Assembly: GCA_963575745.1 (NCBI GenBank)
Contig: CAUYUJ010000759.1
Location: 25,001 to 89,000, forward strand
From: Prorocentrum cordatum
Lineage: Eukaryota; Sar; Dinophyceae; Prorocentrales; Prorocentraceae
Direction: 5' to 3'
Length of the DNA: 64,000 nucleotides
Shown here: in pieces, positions 11,891-22,130 of the stretch
How positions within the stretch are numbered: position 1 is the stretch's first letter
How the letters are laid out: every line of letters starts with the position of its first letter
Notes under the pieces: model-generated
Database searches by the model: none
Told to the model about the DNA's origin: nothing
Seen by the model: the letters and a program-made list of their open reading frames with translations, nothing else
Translations under genes and position numbers: made by a program

Positions 11891-12175
11891 TTCAAAAATT
11901 TGTCTGGTGAAGGACCCAATCATATGCAGCTGTGAGTACCGTCTTTGTGAGCAACGCATTCGGCGGGGCCCCCTATAGGGCCACGAAACGCTGCCCTGGG
12001 TGGGGGAACCGCATGCGAACACCCCCACTGGGGCCTTCGGTGGAGCTCCCCATGGGGCCACAAAGCGGTGCCCTGGGTGGGGGAGAGCATACGGGCACCC
12101 CCACTGGGGCCTTCGGTGGAGCTCCCTATGGGGCCATGAAACGCTGCCCTGGGTGGGGGAACCGCATGCGGGCTG
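11891..12175 (+). mobile_element. Composite ~90-bp-unit element, short copy 3
   Basis: Begins AAAAATTTGTCTGGTGA followed by GGACCCAATCATATGCAG and GAGTACCG. Three units follow with the core GGGGCCTTCGGTGGAGCTCC, CTATGGGGCCATGAAACGCT and GCCCTGGGTGGGGGAACCGC. No trailer was seen, so the copy looks truncated at about 12175. Confidence 0.75.
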
Positions 12176-15100
12176 TTGATGAAGAGGAGGTGCGAAAGCG
12201 AGGCAGGGGAAGAGGTTTCGATAATGTTTCTTTGTCACCAAGGAGGCGGGGTGCAGAAACAAATGACGATTTTTTTAACATTTTTTTTTGAAATTGAATG
12301 TTTTTGGAACGCGTCGAATGCGAAGGGCTGTCGTGCGTGACCAGCATCGCCTGTGCTGCGGTCTCCGCACTGCGCCACGCATATCTCACAAAAAGACAAC
12401 GCGCGAAATTCAAACGGCCGTCGGCGCATCGAGGAACTCATGAACCAATTCCAGGCAAGCGCGCGCGCCGCTGAAAACAAGCGCAACATACAAGAAACCG
12501 AACAACCATGACCGGAACAAATCGACGAATCCTGCATGTGCCAAAATTCGACCCAACGGGCCCGCGCCAGGAAAAAAAATGTGCAAAAGCGAGGCCGCAC
12601 GTGCGACCTCCCTCGCGATCATCGGGCGTTGCCCCTGGCAGCGCAGGGGCATTCCAACGACCGCGCGCGCGCGCGCAAGTTTGCTGCATGAGCTAAGACC
12701 GCCGAAAACGCCACGCAGAATCGTCGCATGGGCGAGCATCCGCGACTTGGCGCCCATCCCCGCACGCGAACTAAGCGGCCCCAGCGCGTCGCGAAAATCT
12801 ACTTTGGGATGCCCCAGCTGCCACTGCGGGCAAAAGTGCGACGTCCGCGGAAATGACCCACATGTCATGCTCAACTCATCAGAATCACGGAGGGGGGAGG
12901 GCGAAAACCACCGAGCACCTACTTCGCAAGAGCAAGAAGAAGCCAGAACAGAGGGACAAGAAGGAGGAAGGGGAGGAAGTGTTCATGACTGGTCGGGCGT
13001 AGATACGCTAGTATCCCAGGTTGCACCCTCGGCGGCGCACGCGCGAACGCAGGCGAAGAACGACGACTCGTGAGCGCTGAAAAGGCTCACCGCTTCTGTT
13101 CCCGAAACGCTCTTTCAAGAAGCGGCACCCCGAGAAACGCCAAGAACCCCCTATGATCATATTCACACAGACCTCGCAAGGCGATCAGTTCGCCTGGGAC
13201 TCGGGGCCAAAGTGCGGTGGCAACATGACCACCGATCAGTCGATCGAACCGAACAGGGAGGAACGGGGGCGACTGGCGAATGGATGGGAGGAGTCTGGAG
13301 CCTCTGCCGGCTGCCCAGCGCCCACGGGGTCGGACGGCGCCCAATGGGTTTCGGAGGCGCCCGAGCGCCCAAGGTCGAGGGCGGGCCACTCACACTAACA
13401 TCGACGTCGTCATCTGTCTCATGGGCCCTCCACGTCGCCATGATGCGCAAAGCCCAACTGGTATTTTTTTTAGATTTTGTTATTGCCCACCTTCATGATC
13501 CGTCGCCCTCCCTCCCCTGTCAAACCCAACCACGCTCAGCGGCACTCTATTGAACCAAACCGACGCAGGATGACTGCCAATTTCGCGCGGGACGCCCCTG
13601 GCAGCGGAATCTCGCTCCTTGCGTTCGATCAAACATTGGCGCGCCTGACCTAGCGGCGCCCTTGACCTCCGCGCCCCATCCCATGGGCCGCTGGCCCCGA
13701 CAAGTCAGTGGCAATGCGATTTTCATGCTGCTTCAAATAACTGCCACGCGCGCGCGCGACCACTCGTCTGCCGAACAGACTGCCACTTGCTTCTTGATCC
13801 CTGAGCGATTTGACCGAAGGGATTTTCTGGGCCCGCGGGGAGTGACGGTCGAATTTCGTTCGGCCCATCGGGGGCCGCGCAACCGCCCGCCACGCCAGCG
13901 GCCGATTTTTTTCGGCCAGGGCACCCCCTCCAAGGGCGTCGCGCCGAATTTTTTCTCTCGGAGCATTGGGCGCGCGGGGGCCGAATTTTGCGCCGAATTT
14001 TGGCGCCGAATTTTCTTCCAATGAAGTCTCAGGCAAAACCGCCAAAAAAAATCGGCCGAGAAATCCGGCCAGAAATCCGGCCGCTGCGCGACGCGAGAAT
14101 CCGGCCAGAAAGTCCGGCCTGGAATCTGGCCAGGAATCCGGCCAAAAATCCGGCCGAGAAATTCGGCCAGGAAGTCTGGCCAGGAATCCGGGCGCGAATG
14201 CGATCGAGCGACGAGAGAAGCAGAAGGAAAAGAGCGGCGTCGGCAAAAAAACGCAGGAGGAGGAGAAGGACGTGGAAGAGAACGATGGCGACGAGAATAA
14301 ACGCAGCACGGGCATCGCCCTGGGCAGCATGGTTCAGGTTATGTTGAATTCCGCGCCCGGGTTCAGGCACCAGGCGCGCCTGGCTTTAGCCCCCGCAGCC
14401 CCACCAATCGCTTACAAGCCCGCCGCGTGCCCCACCCAACCCCTGCCGCCCAAGAAATGAATGAACTTATGATGCTCCCGGCACCGAAAGACAACAACGC
14501 AAAAAAGAACGTCGTACCCCCAGCTGTTCCTCCAAAATTCGCCTGCGGCATGACATCTTGCGCGCCCATTGATTGGCAATGTGCGTCGCGCCCTCACTAG
14601 GTCATAAAGACGTGTTGAAACGACCCAATAGAACATGTGGCACCAGCGGCGCCATTGCGCCATCGGCGCTGGAATCTTTGCCCTCATGGATAATTCGACG
14701 CCGCCAACGCGCCGCCGCCGCGTTTTACGCACGCGTGCTGGCGTAGCATTTCAACTGTTGTAGCGCATCAGCGCAAGGCGGGCGGGCGCAGAAACCGCGA
14801 CGACGGACTCGCTATGTCACGCGAGAGGTGCGCGGTGGTTCCCGCCGGTCTGGCAATCGCGCGCGCGTCGCATCGGGCGCCGAACCCCCCGTCGGCGGGC
14901 CGTGCCGATCGGACTCCTCTCGGGCCCCATCGGCCTACAGTAGGCAGAGAGGCGGGCCGACGCAGGGAGTTTGGTCTCCTCTGATGATGAAGCGACACCT
15001 GAGCCGCGCCGACGGAAATACAGGGAGAGTCGAGGAAGTCGAGGGTGAGGACACGCAAGCGAACGCACATATTTTCACCGCCCCGGGGCGTCTTCTGGCA

Positions 15101-15842
15101 CATCTGCACGAAGCCGCATAACCACGCGAATCGAACTTCAACGCATGGAGGCCCGGGGGAGGGAAGATAGAGGAGGGGCAACATAATGGCTGAAGCACGC
15201 CCAGACAACTTCTCATGATCGAAAGACACCTCTTGGCAAACCAGAGCACCAGCAAGGCACAAAAAGCACAAATGGCACGGGAGAGAACACCATTCTACAC
15301 TCAAAACACGCCAGACTTCACGCAGCACAAGGTCCTGAACGGTGAGACTACGTCCGCCGTGATTCGACTGCGGCCGCTTGAAGCAAGAATGGATCGAACT
15401 TCCCTCTGATAAGGTATCGGGCCAAGCTGTGCTAGGTCGGGCCGGCTAAGGCTTCGCAGGACTGGTGCGCCGCTCGATGACAACGCAAAACCGAACTGGA
15501 CTGGGCTTCGCTGGGCTGCGATCTAAAGCGAGCTTGTTGCAACGCGCGGGGCTGCATTGACCTGGGCATCGTTGCGCTGGCCTGGGTCGCGTAGGTCGAA
15601 CACGTGCACGACGTGGCTTTCCTTGCGAGGGTTTATCGGAGCTGGCGCTACTTGTTTTACGTCGGGCCGCGCGGGCTTTCATGGGGCCTCATAAATTTTT
15701 TTCAAGCACGAGTCCCTATTTAACATGTTCTCCCATTTGCCGCGGCGATGCTGCGGCCGGCTCAACGACAAAAGGCGCGGAGGCCAGAAAAATCCGGCTC
15801 TTTGCTTCATAGCCAGCTTACAGCTCGAAGGAAGAATCAGGA
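12176..15842. other. GC-rich region without recognised gene
   Basis: About 3.6 kb with few of the superfamily signals. Several 80-230-codon frames exist on both strands, but none shows a domain I recognise, and many overlap each other or short repeats. Short (CG)n runs occur near 12661 and 13748. If a host exon exists in this window it could be hidden here, but I cannot support one. Confidence 0.5.
13938..14205 (+). repeat. Short-period GCGCCGAATTTT and AATCCGGCCAG repeats
   Basis: Four GCGCCGAATTTT-like copies lie between about 13938 and 14015. About ten variants of the 12-14-base unit AATCCGGCCAGA follow between 14060 and 14195. They share the GCCGAA/GGCCGA word, so the second array may have grown from the first. 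Confidence 0.75.
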
Positions 15843-16166
15843 CTGGGAGCCGGCGGCGAACCGTCCACCAGGTTACCGACAGGAGCCTCGTAGAGCTCTT
15901 AACACGTGTGAAGAAAAAGCTTTCTCGAAACTCAGCTCCGAAACTTGTAACACGGATTTTTCGGGTTTTGCTCAGCGTCGGTCGCTCCAAACGTTTTGAT
16001 GGTAATACTGCAGCTACGGACGGAGACTTTCTCTGGCAACAGCGGAATAACCCTACAGGTGCGAAGAATACCGGCTCTCCAAACGAATTGTCAAATCTCT
16101 CACCTCACAATCTTCGAAAAAACGACGCCAGGACATCACATTGTTCGCCCGGGCCGGGCGGGCCAA
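15843..16166 (+). mobile_element. Type-C element with degenerate head
   Basis: Head 15843-15900 (CCGGCGGCGAACCGTC, GGTTACCGACAGGAGCCTCG, TAGAGCTCTT). The type-C body motif (TTTTGATGGTAATACTGCAG, CTACGGAC) lies near 15995-16020. The element runs to a truncated tail, CGCCCGGGCCGGGCGGGCCA, at the next head. Confidence 0.7.
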
Positions 16167-16380
16167 CAGGAAGCCGGCGGCAAACCGTCAACCTTGGTCA
16201 CTGGCGGGCGCGGCAATCTCGCATTCCGCGCGCGCGACGGGCGAGGTTTCATGGAGAAGGACTGGGGAAGAAGAACGAGCGAGGAGAAAAGAGATGGAGG
16301 AGGGCGAGGAAGAGAAGGAGGAGAGGAAGAGGAGAAGCAGGAGCAGGAGAAGAAAGGGATGATCACGAAAGGCATCACCA
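16167..16380 (+). mobile_element. Head with purine-tract interior, copy 3
   Basis: Head arm CCGGCGGCAAACCGTCAACC with a degraded second arm at 16192-16210, then CAATCTCGCATTCCGCGC at about 16213, then a purine-rich tract at 16250-16360. It is the third instance of the 8.9 and 11.2 kb type, with a shorter tract. Confidence 0.65.
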
Positions 16381-16404
16381 TCTCTGAAAAAATCGAAACC
16401 AATT

Positions 16405-16610
16405 GCCCTAGCCAGCTCAACCTGCCAACCCGTCCAACCAGCCAGCCAGCCCACCCAGCCACCCCGCCACCTAGCCAACCCGTCAGCCAACCAGCCCAGC
16501 CGCCCACCCCGTCATCCCGCCAACCAGCCGATCCACTCTGCCTGCTCTCCGCGCCCGACCAGCCACCCTGCCAACCCGCTCTCCCCCGCCGCCTGCCCCG
16601 CCACCGCCGA
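16405..16610 (+). repeat. CCAGCCA/CCAACC low-complexity tract
   Basis: Irregular CCAGCCAGCCCACC units, pyrimidine-rich with regular G and A. Pro/Ser/Gln frames through it are by-products. Confidence 0.85.
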
Positions 16611-17640
16611 GAGAAGGGGGGGAGTGTTTCTTACCAGCGAAAACTAGGAAACTAGCCCTCCCGGGGGCCGGCGGGACAGCGGGGAGGGGGCAAATCGCAC
16701 CGTGCTATGCGGGACCGGGAATGGCGGTGGGGTGCCCTGCACGGTTTTGGGCCTCAAGTGTGTAACTGTCGTCATTTTTCAACGTCCACCGCGCCCTCTT
16801 TCTCAATGGGAAGGCTCCCATCCTTGAAACTGTCGCCAATTTTGAGGCCCCGCGCGTGGCTTCTTAGAGAGCCGCCAAGAGGCTCCAGGAGGTCTCAGAA
16901 GGCATCAGGAAGCTCCAGGAGGAGGTAGTGTGGATAAGTTTGCAGAATTGAAAGCATTTTTCGAGTTTCCTAATGGATTTTATGTTTAAGCAAAATTACA
17001 ATGTTTGTTTTTGGTCGTTGTGATTGGGTTATCGCAAAATCAAATAATTGAAAAGCTACATACGCGTCTCGTTCCTATGCGTGTTCATGTTAGCGTATCG
17101 GAAAGACGAAGAAGTTTACATTATGCCTGCTAATTTGGTTTTCGATATTTAGAAAGAGGTAGGCATGGGAATACGAGATGCATATTTTGATTATGTGTGT
17201 TTAATAGTATCGAGGAAATATAGAGCAAAGTTTATATTCACATCGATGTTCCTAGCATGTGTGCACTAATGAGAAAGTAGAAAGTAAGAAGAAAGATGAA
17301 AAAGTATATTTTTACGGTTCGTCAGCGGTTATTCCCGTATTTTAGCGCGTTTATTTTATCATTGGTATGAATGCCGAATGTTTAGAGTACGGAACATTCT
17401 GTAATCAGCATACAGAAATATTGCAGAGAAATTGTGGGGACCACGTGTTTTTTTATTTATCACAGGGAAGTGTATTACGAAGACACGACCACTCAAGATC
17501 TCGATATTGAACAGGCCGACGCGCCATGTGCAGAGAAATACTGGAGTAATGTATATTGCTTCAAGCTGTTGTGGAACGCAAGAGACCATTATGATTTGGG
17601 AAAATATTTCCAGACGGCCCACAGTTCCTCCACGTTTTTT
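16611..17640. other. Spacer: GC-rich, then AT-rich, no gene recognised
   Basis: 16620-16920 is GC-rich and contains two inverted fragments of the ~100-bp array (AACTGTCGCCAATTTTGAGG near 16829, and a weaker one near 16757). 16921-17640 is AT-rich and the least repetitive stretch of the window. Frames of 70-87 codons there have no recognisable domain. Confidence 0.55.
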
Positions 17641-18122
17641 ACAATAATTTTGCAGCTACGGACCTGAGAATTCGACAGGCGAACGCGGCACAACCCACTC
17701 CACGTTACAAAAAAGTTGCTTCCGGAACAAATTTTAAATCTCTCGCAATCTTCGAACTGGCGCCGGCGGTAAACCGTCAACCTGGTCACCGCCGGGAACC
17801 TCGAAGAGCTCCTTGCATGCGAAACAGTGCTCAGGATCGAAGCAGGGAGATTCTCGGAAAAACGTCAAATTGACATTTTTCGGTGCCAACATGAGGTCGG
17901 CTCCGGGAAGTGAACTAATACTAAAACTGGCTCTAGAGAGCTGAGCTGCTCGCGTAAAAATCTGCTTTCTCAAAATGAATAATCAAATATCTTTGAATTT
18001 TTCGCAAAACCGACCAAAAGTTACCACATTGTCCGTTCTGGCCGGGTCGACCAACTAGCTCCACCCCGCGCCGGAATTCCTCTAGCTCATCGATAACGAA
18101 CAGCTCTACGAGGTACTTAGAA
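17641..18122 (+). mobile_element. Type-C elements (headless fragment plus one headed copy)
   Basis: A body fragment at 17641-17756 (AATTTTGCAGCTACGGACCT) leads to a head at 17757-17814 and a body ending in a full tail. The tail reads CGGGTCGACCAACTAGCTCC, GCGCCGGAATTCCTCTAGCT and CAGCTCTACGAGGTAC near 18100-18118. Confidence 0.8.
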
Positions 18123-18451
18123 CTGGCGGTAAACCGTCAACCAGGTTACCGCCGGGGCCCTCGTAGAGCTCTTTTCTCGCACGGCGCTCCTCGGCACACA
18201 TAAAAGCTCGAAAAATCACGTTTTTATGTTTTTATCCAGAGACGGTTCCTTCAAGTGTTTTGATAATAATGCTGCACCTACGGACCTGAGAATTTGACTG
18301 GCAGACGCGACATAAGCCACTACAGGTGCGAAAAATCTGGTTTCTCAAAATCAATTGTCAAATATCTTTCAAATCTTAGGAAAACCGACCCAAAGCTATC
18401 ACATTGTCTCTTCTCGTCGGGTCGACCAACTAGCTCCACCCCGCGCTGGAA
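18123..18451 (+). mobile_element. Type-C element, tail truncated
   Basis: Head 18123-18174 (shortened start CTGGCGGTAAACC), then TCTCGCACGGCGCTCCTCGG, the body motif TTTTGATAATAATGCTGCAC and the tail to GCGCTGGAA, where the next head replaces the missing ATTCCTCTAGCT part. Confidence 0.85.
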
Positions 18452-18763
18452 CTTGGAACCAGCGGTAAACCGTCAACCAGGTTACCGCTGGGGCCCTTGT
18501 AGAGCTCTTTTCTCGCACGGCGCTCCTCGGTACAAACAAAGGAAGCGTCTGGAGCAAGACCTGAAAAACTAGAAAAATCACGTTTTCCTGTTTTTATCCA
18601 AAGACGGTTCCTTCAAGTGTTTTGATAGTAATACTGCACCTACGGACCTGAAAATTTGACTGGCAGACGCGACATAAGCCACTACAGATGCGAAAAATCT
18701 GGTTTCTCAGACTGAAGTGTCAAATATCTTTCAAATCTCAGGAAAACCGAGCCAAAGTTATCA
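18452..18763 (+). mobile_element. Type-C element, tail truncated
   Basis: Head 18452-18509 starting CTTGGAACCAGCGGTAAACC. The body is near-identical to the previous copy (GTGTTTTGATAGTAATACTG, CACCTACGGACC). It is truncated at AAAGTTATCA just before the next head. Confidence 0.85.
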
Positions 18764-19291
18764 CTGGCGCCGGCGGTGAAACGTCAACCTGGTCACCGCC
18801 GGGAACCTCGTAGAGCTCTTTGCACGCGTAAGAGTGCTTAGATTCAAAGCAGACAGCTTATTGGAGCATTTCTAGAAAAAAATAGAATTTTCATTTTTGG
18901 TTGTCAATTTCTTGTCGGTTGCTCCAAATTTTTCCGATAGTAAAACTGGCTCTAGAGAGCTGAGCTGCTCTGGGAACAAATTTTGCATTCCAATGCTCGG
19001 CGTAAAAATCTGCCTTCTCAAAATGAATGGTCAAATATCTTTCAAATATTAGCAAAACCGACCCAAAGTTGTCATATTGTCTCTTCTGGTCGGGTCGGCC
19101 AACTAGCTCCACCCCGCGCCAGAATTCCTCTAGCTCATCGATGACGAAGAGCTTTACGAGGTACATTGTCTCTTCTCGTCGGGTCGACCAACTAGCTCCA
19201 TCCCGCGCCGGAATTCCTCTAGCTCATCGATGCCGAAGAGCTCTACGAGGTATTCCTCTAGCTCATCGATGCCGAAGAGCTCTACGAGGTA
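18764..19291 (+). mobile_element. Type-C element with triplicated tail
   Basis: Head 18764-18820. The tail GAGCTCTACGAGGTA (first copy GAGCTTTACGAGGTA) occurs three times, ending near 19162, 19245 and 19293. The repeats have 83- and 48-base spacing and share TTCCTCTAGCTCATCGATG. Tail multiplication without a head is also seen inverted at 39.22-39.40 kb. Confidence 0.85.
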
Positions 19292-19861
19292 CTGGGAACC
19301 GGCGGTAAACCGTCAACCAGGTTACTGCCGGGCACCTCGTAGAGCTCTTTTCTTGCACAGCGCTCCTCGAAACACATGAAGGAAGCTTCTGAAGCGAGAG
19401 CCGAAAAACTCGAAAAATCACCATTTTTCGGTTTTCATCTAAAGTCGGTTCCTCCAAGTGTTTTGATAGTAATACTGCACCTACGGACCTGAGAATTTGA
19501 CTGGCAGACGCGGCATAACCCACTCCCCTCCCTCCCTCCCTCCCTGCCTGCTCACCGAATAAGTTTATCAGATGACTCAGAAAGACGCATTTTTTGATGT
19601 CGATGCAAAGTCGGTTCCTCCAAGTGATTTGATAGTAATACCGCCGCCTCCTCCTCCCCCTCCTCCTCCTCCTCCTCCTCCTCCTCCTCCTCCTCCTCCT
19701 CCCTCTCCTCCCTCTCCTCCCTCTCCTCCCTCTCCTCCCTCTCCTCCCTCTCCTCCCTAGAGCCATGAAAAATTAACCAGCAGGTGCGCCATAGCTTACT
19801 ACAGGGAATGAAAATCTCACTCCTGAAAAAAAAACTTCAAAATTTGGGTCGGGCCGGCCAA
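19292..19861 (+). mobile_element. Type-C element expanded by pyrimidine microsatellites
   Basis: Head 19292-19349 and a normal type-C body to about 19525. Then follow (CCCT)n at about 19525-19545, a second body fragment, (CCT)n at 19640-19700 and a 9-base CCCTCTCCT repeat to 19758. The microsatellite sits inside the GATAGTAATACTGCACC motif. The tail is truncated at GGGCCGGCCAA. Confidence 0.8.
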
Positions 19862-19932
19862 CTGGGAACCGGCGGTAAGCCGTCAACCTGGTTACCGCCG
19901 GGAACATCGATGAAGAAAGCTTCTGGAGCGCG

Positions 19933-19990
<58 letters not shown>

Positions 19991-20255
19991 GTTTTTCGGT
20001 TTTTATCCAACGTCGGTTCCTCCAAGTGTTTTGATAGTAATACTGCACCTACGGACCTAAGAATATGACTGGCAGACGCGGCATAACCCCCTACAGGTGC
20101 GAAAAATCTGGTTTCTCAAGATGAATGGTCGAATATCTTTCAAATCTTAGCAGAACCGACCCAAATGTGACACGTTGTCTCTGTTGGTCGGGTCGGCCAA
20201 CTAGCTCCACCCCGCGCCGGAATTGCTGTGGCTCATCTTCCACCCTGCGGCCGAA
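19862..20255 (+). mobile_element. Type-C element with poly-A expansion
   Basis: Head 19862-19895 with its CTCGTAGAGCT part altered to CATCGATGAAG. After TTCTGGAGCGCG an uninterrupted run of about 57 A (19933-19989) replaces the A-rich stretch present at this spot in sister copies. The body continues normally to a tail ending GCCGGAATTGCTGTGGCTCA. The A run is therefore internal expansion, not a retroposon tail. Confidence 0.8.
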
Positions 20256-20548
20256 CGGGAACCGGCGGTAAACCGTCCGCCGGGAACCTCGTAGAGCTCT
20301 TTTCTAGCACGGCGATCGTCGGAACTGATGAAGAAAGCTTCTGGAGCGAGAAACGAAAAACTCGAAAAATCACGTTTTCCTGTTTTCATCCAACGTCGGT
20401 TCCTCCAAGTGTTTTGATAGTAATACTGCGCCTACAGACCTAAGAATTTGACTGGCAGACGAGGCATAACCCACTACAGGTGCGAAAAATCTGGTTTCTC
20501 AAAATGAATGGTCAAACTTGGAACCGGCGGTAAACCTTCAACCAGGTT
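20256..20548 (+). mobile_element. Type-C element followed by an incomplete head
   Basis: Head 20256-20301 lacks the spacer between the arms. The type-C body runs to AATGGTCAAA, where a new head starts (20517-20548: CTTGGAACCGGCGGTAAACC, TTCAACCAGG) and then breaks off into unrelated sequence instead of the second arm. Confidence 0.8.
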
Positions 20549-20838
20549 TTTGAGTTTGAGTCAGGGCGCGGACAGCTGTGACAACTAAGCCCTAAGACTC
20601 CCAAACGGAGCACAGGGTAGCTAGAGAAGGCATCTCTTATCATCACACTGCCGAGCCACTGAGGCATAGGCATCGGAATAGGATGCAGGAACAAGGAAAA
20701 GGATGCAGCACAACATGTGAGAATTCAAAGGTGTTGGAACAGGTTAGAGAATGGTGTAAGAGCTGGTTGGAACGCTACACAAAACGTGTTCCACGGCCAT
20801 ACAATGCCGTTTTATGCATTGATCAAAGCAACAGCCGA

Positions 20839-21984
20839 TCAGCAGCATATCCTTCCAACCGTCGAGCACCACTTGAGTAGAATGTCAAGCACCGCCAATG
20901 TCCGAAGCACCACCCTGCAATACATCCTTATCTTGTCCAACCGACACAGACCCCCATCACGGCGCAAAGCCTCACAGAAACGTTGCAGAGCAGCCTGCTT
21001 CATGTAAAAATTTGCCCTTACTCGCGGTGGCCATATTATCCCATGCGTGGGAGGCTGCATCCGAATCAGCGTCCTCATCGCACTCTGATTGATAGTTATG
21101 CAACTCATCCACCTCCGTCTCCTTGTCGCCTTCGGGCAACAAGGGCACAATTGGGGCGGGTAGAGCGGAAGAAACTGAATCGTGAAAGAGGACGGAGGTT
21201 GGGGAGGATCGCAAGTAGATTGATGGGCCGACTTTGACATAGAAGAGCCAGTTAGAACTGCCTGAGCCTTCGCCCTTGCCCGCCTCCTGTTTCTGCGGTG
21301 CCTCTGGCCTTTCCCACGGCCAGCATCCTCCTCAGGAGTCGGCGCCTCCTCGGGACTCTCAATTCCCATTCGAAGTTTGTATGCCTTGAGCACCTCGATC
21401 CGAGCATGAAACTCACCTTTCGGGAGCCGTTCGAATTCCCGCCAAAGAGCAACTGCATCGTCATTGGCACGGGCCCAGTCCCTGGCAGCCTGACACTCAG
21501 ATCGATTGCTCTGCAACTCATCTGAACAGAGCCAGAAAGAAGATGCACAGTTATCTTTACGCTGGTCAACTTCGCACTCTGCGTGGGTTTTCGAGGATGC
21601 CAACGGCAGCGCCTCGGGGCCTCCACCTTCCCTTTGCACTCGCGAATAATCCAGAGGAACTGAGTGCAGAGAATAATCCAGAGGAGCTGAGTGCAGAGAA
21701 TAATCCAAAGGAACTGAGCGCAGTACATCATCATTTGATTGAGAAGCAAGCGACGCTTCTTCAGCAGCAAGTCTGGGTCCTACATCCTGGAATCCTGAAG
21801 CGGCCGTATGGATCTCTGCACAATACGGATTCGCAGCAACTTTGGCAACCTGCGTATCCTCCATCGCCTCCTTCTCCTCAAACGTCCCCTCATTCTGAAC
21901 ACCAGAAACAGAGCCCAGTCTCGACTGCAGCCCACCATCTGGAGACTGCACCACATCTGGAGAATACGCAACCGATTGAGACAA
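20839..21984 (-). CDS. Unrecognised 381-codon frame, possible gene fragment
   Basis: I do not recognise the product. The frame opens with TTG after an in-frame stop; the first ATG is at codon 41. It contains an in-frame 27-bp triplicate (nine-residue unit around VPLDYS), a predicted-helical segment near residues 166-206 (ARDWARANDDAVALWREFER), and a basic stretch near 222-240 (GKGQRHRRNRRRARAKAQ) resembling a nuclear-localisation or nucleic-acid-binding patch. Downstream, a different frame (20972-21214) reads as acidic, coding-like sequence (GDKETEVDELHNYQSE), suggesting a frameshift. It may be a decayed gene or a piece of a captured transcript. It could also be non-coding. Confidence 0.35.
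   Translation of the reverse strand: MSQSVAYSPDVVQSPDGGLQSRLGSVSGVQNEGTFEEKEAMEDTQVAKVAANPYCAEIHTAASGFQDVGPRLAAEEASLASQSNDDVLRSVPLDYSLHSAPLDYSLHSVPLDYSRVQREGGGPEALPLASSKTHAECEVDQRKDNCASSFWLCSDELQSNRSECQAARDWARANDDAVALWREFERLPKGEFHARIEVLKAYKLRMGIESPEEAPTPEEDAGRGKGQRHRRNRRRARAKAQAVLTGSSMSKSAHQSTCDPPQPPSSFTIQFLPLYPPQLCPCCPKATRRRRWMSCITINQSAMRTLIRMQPPTHGIIWPPRVRANFYMKQAALQRFCEALRRDGGLCRLDKIRMYCRVVLRTLAVLDILLKWCSTVGRICC
21644..21724 (+). repeat. 27-bp tandem triplicate
   Basis: Three copies beginning GAATAATCCAGAGGAACTGA at 21644, 21671 and 21698. The length is a multiple of three and it encodes a nine-residue repeat in the minus-strand frame. Confidence 0.9.
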
Positions 21985-22130
21985 GAAAGTTTATCAACGA
22001 TCAAACTGATCTGCTCCTTCGAGTTCCCCTGAAACGGGCATGGGCTTCGCGCACAATCATCGAGGCTATCAAACGAGCCAAATGCGGGGAAAGTATTCGC
22101 ATCAGCCACAAAATATGATCTAGCATTAAA
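21985..22130 (-). pseudogene. Possible upstream coding fragment cut by a head
   Basis: On the minus strand a frame is open from the head junction at 22130 downward and reads FNARSYFVADANTFPAFGSF then DSLDDCARSPCPFQGNS. It has no ATG and lies in a different frame from the 381-codon frame it runs into near 21985. The most economical reading is one coding sequence broken by a frameshift and truncated at its 5' end by the repeat head. Only sequence plausibility supports this. Confidence 0.3.

Larger units (their letters stand above)
20549..22130. other. Non-repetitive insert between two heads
   Basis: About 1.58 kb with none of the superfamily, satellite or microsatellite signals, beginning where the 20517 head breaks off and ending exactly at the 22131 head. 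It is the only stretch in the 17.6-35 kb repeat domain with coding-like composition, and carries the minus-strand frames described in the next two entries. Confidence 0.7.

Noticed and set aside
13650-14330. 226-codon minus-strand frame with a repeating Phe/Pro/Asp-rich segment
   Set aside because: The repeating segment is the AATCCGGCCAG array; flanking parts show no recognisable domain and other frames are equally open.
19933-19989. Poly-A run as the 3' tail of a retroposed transcript
   Set aside because: Sister type-C copies have the same flanks on both sides of a short A-rich stretch, so it is internal expansion.
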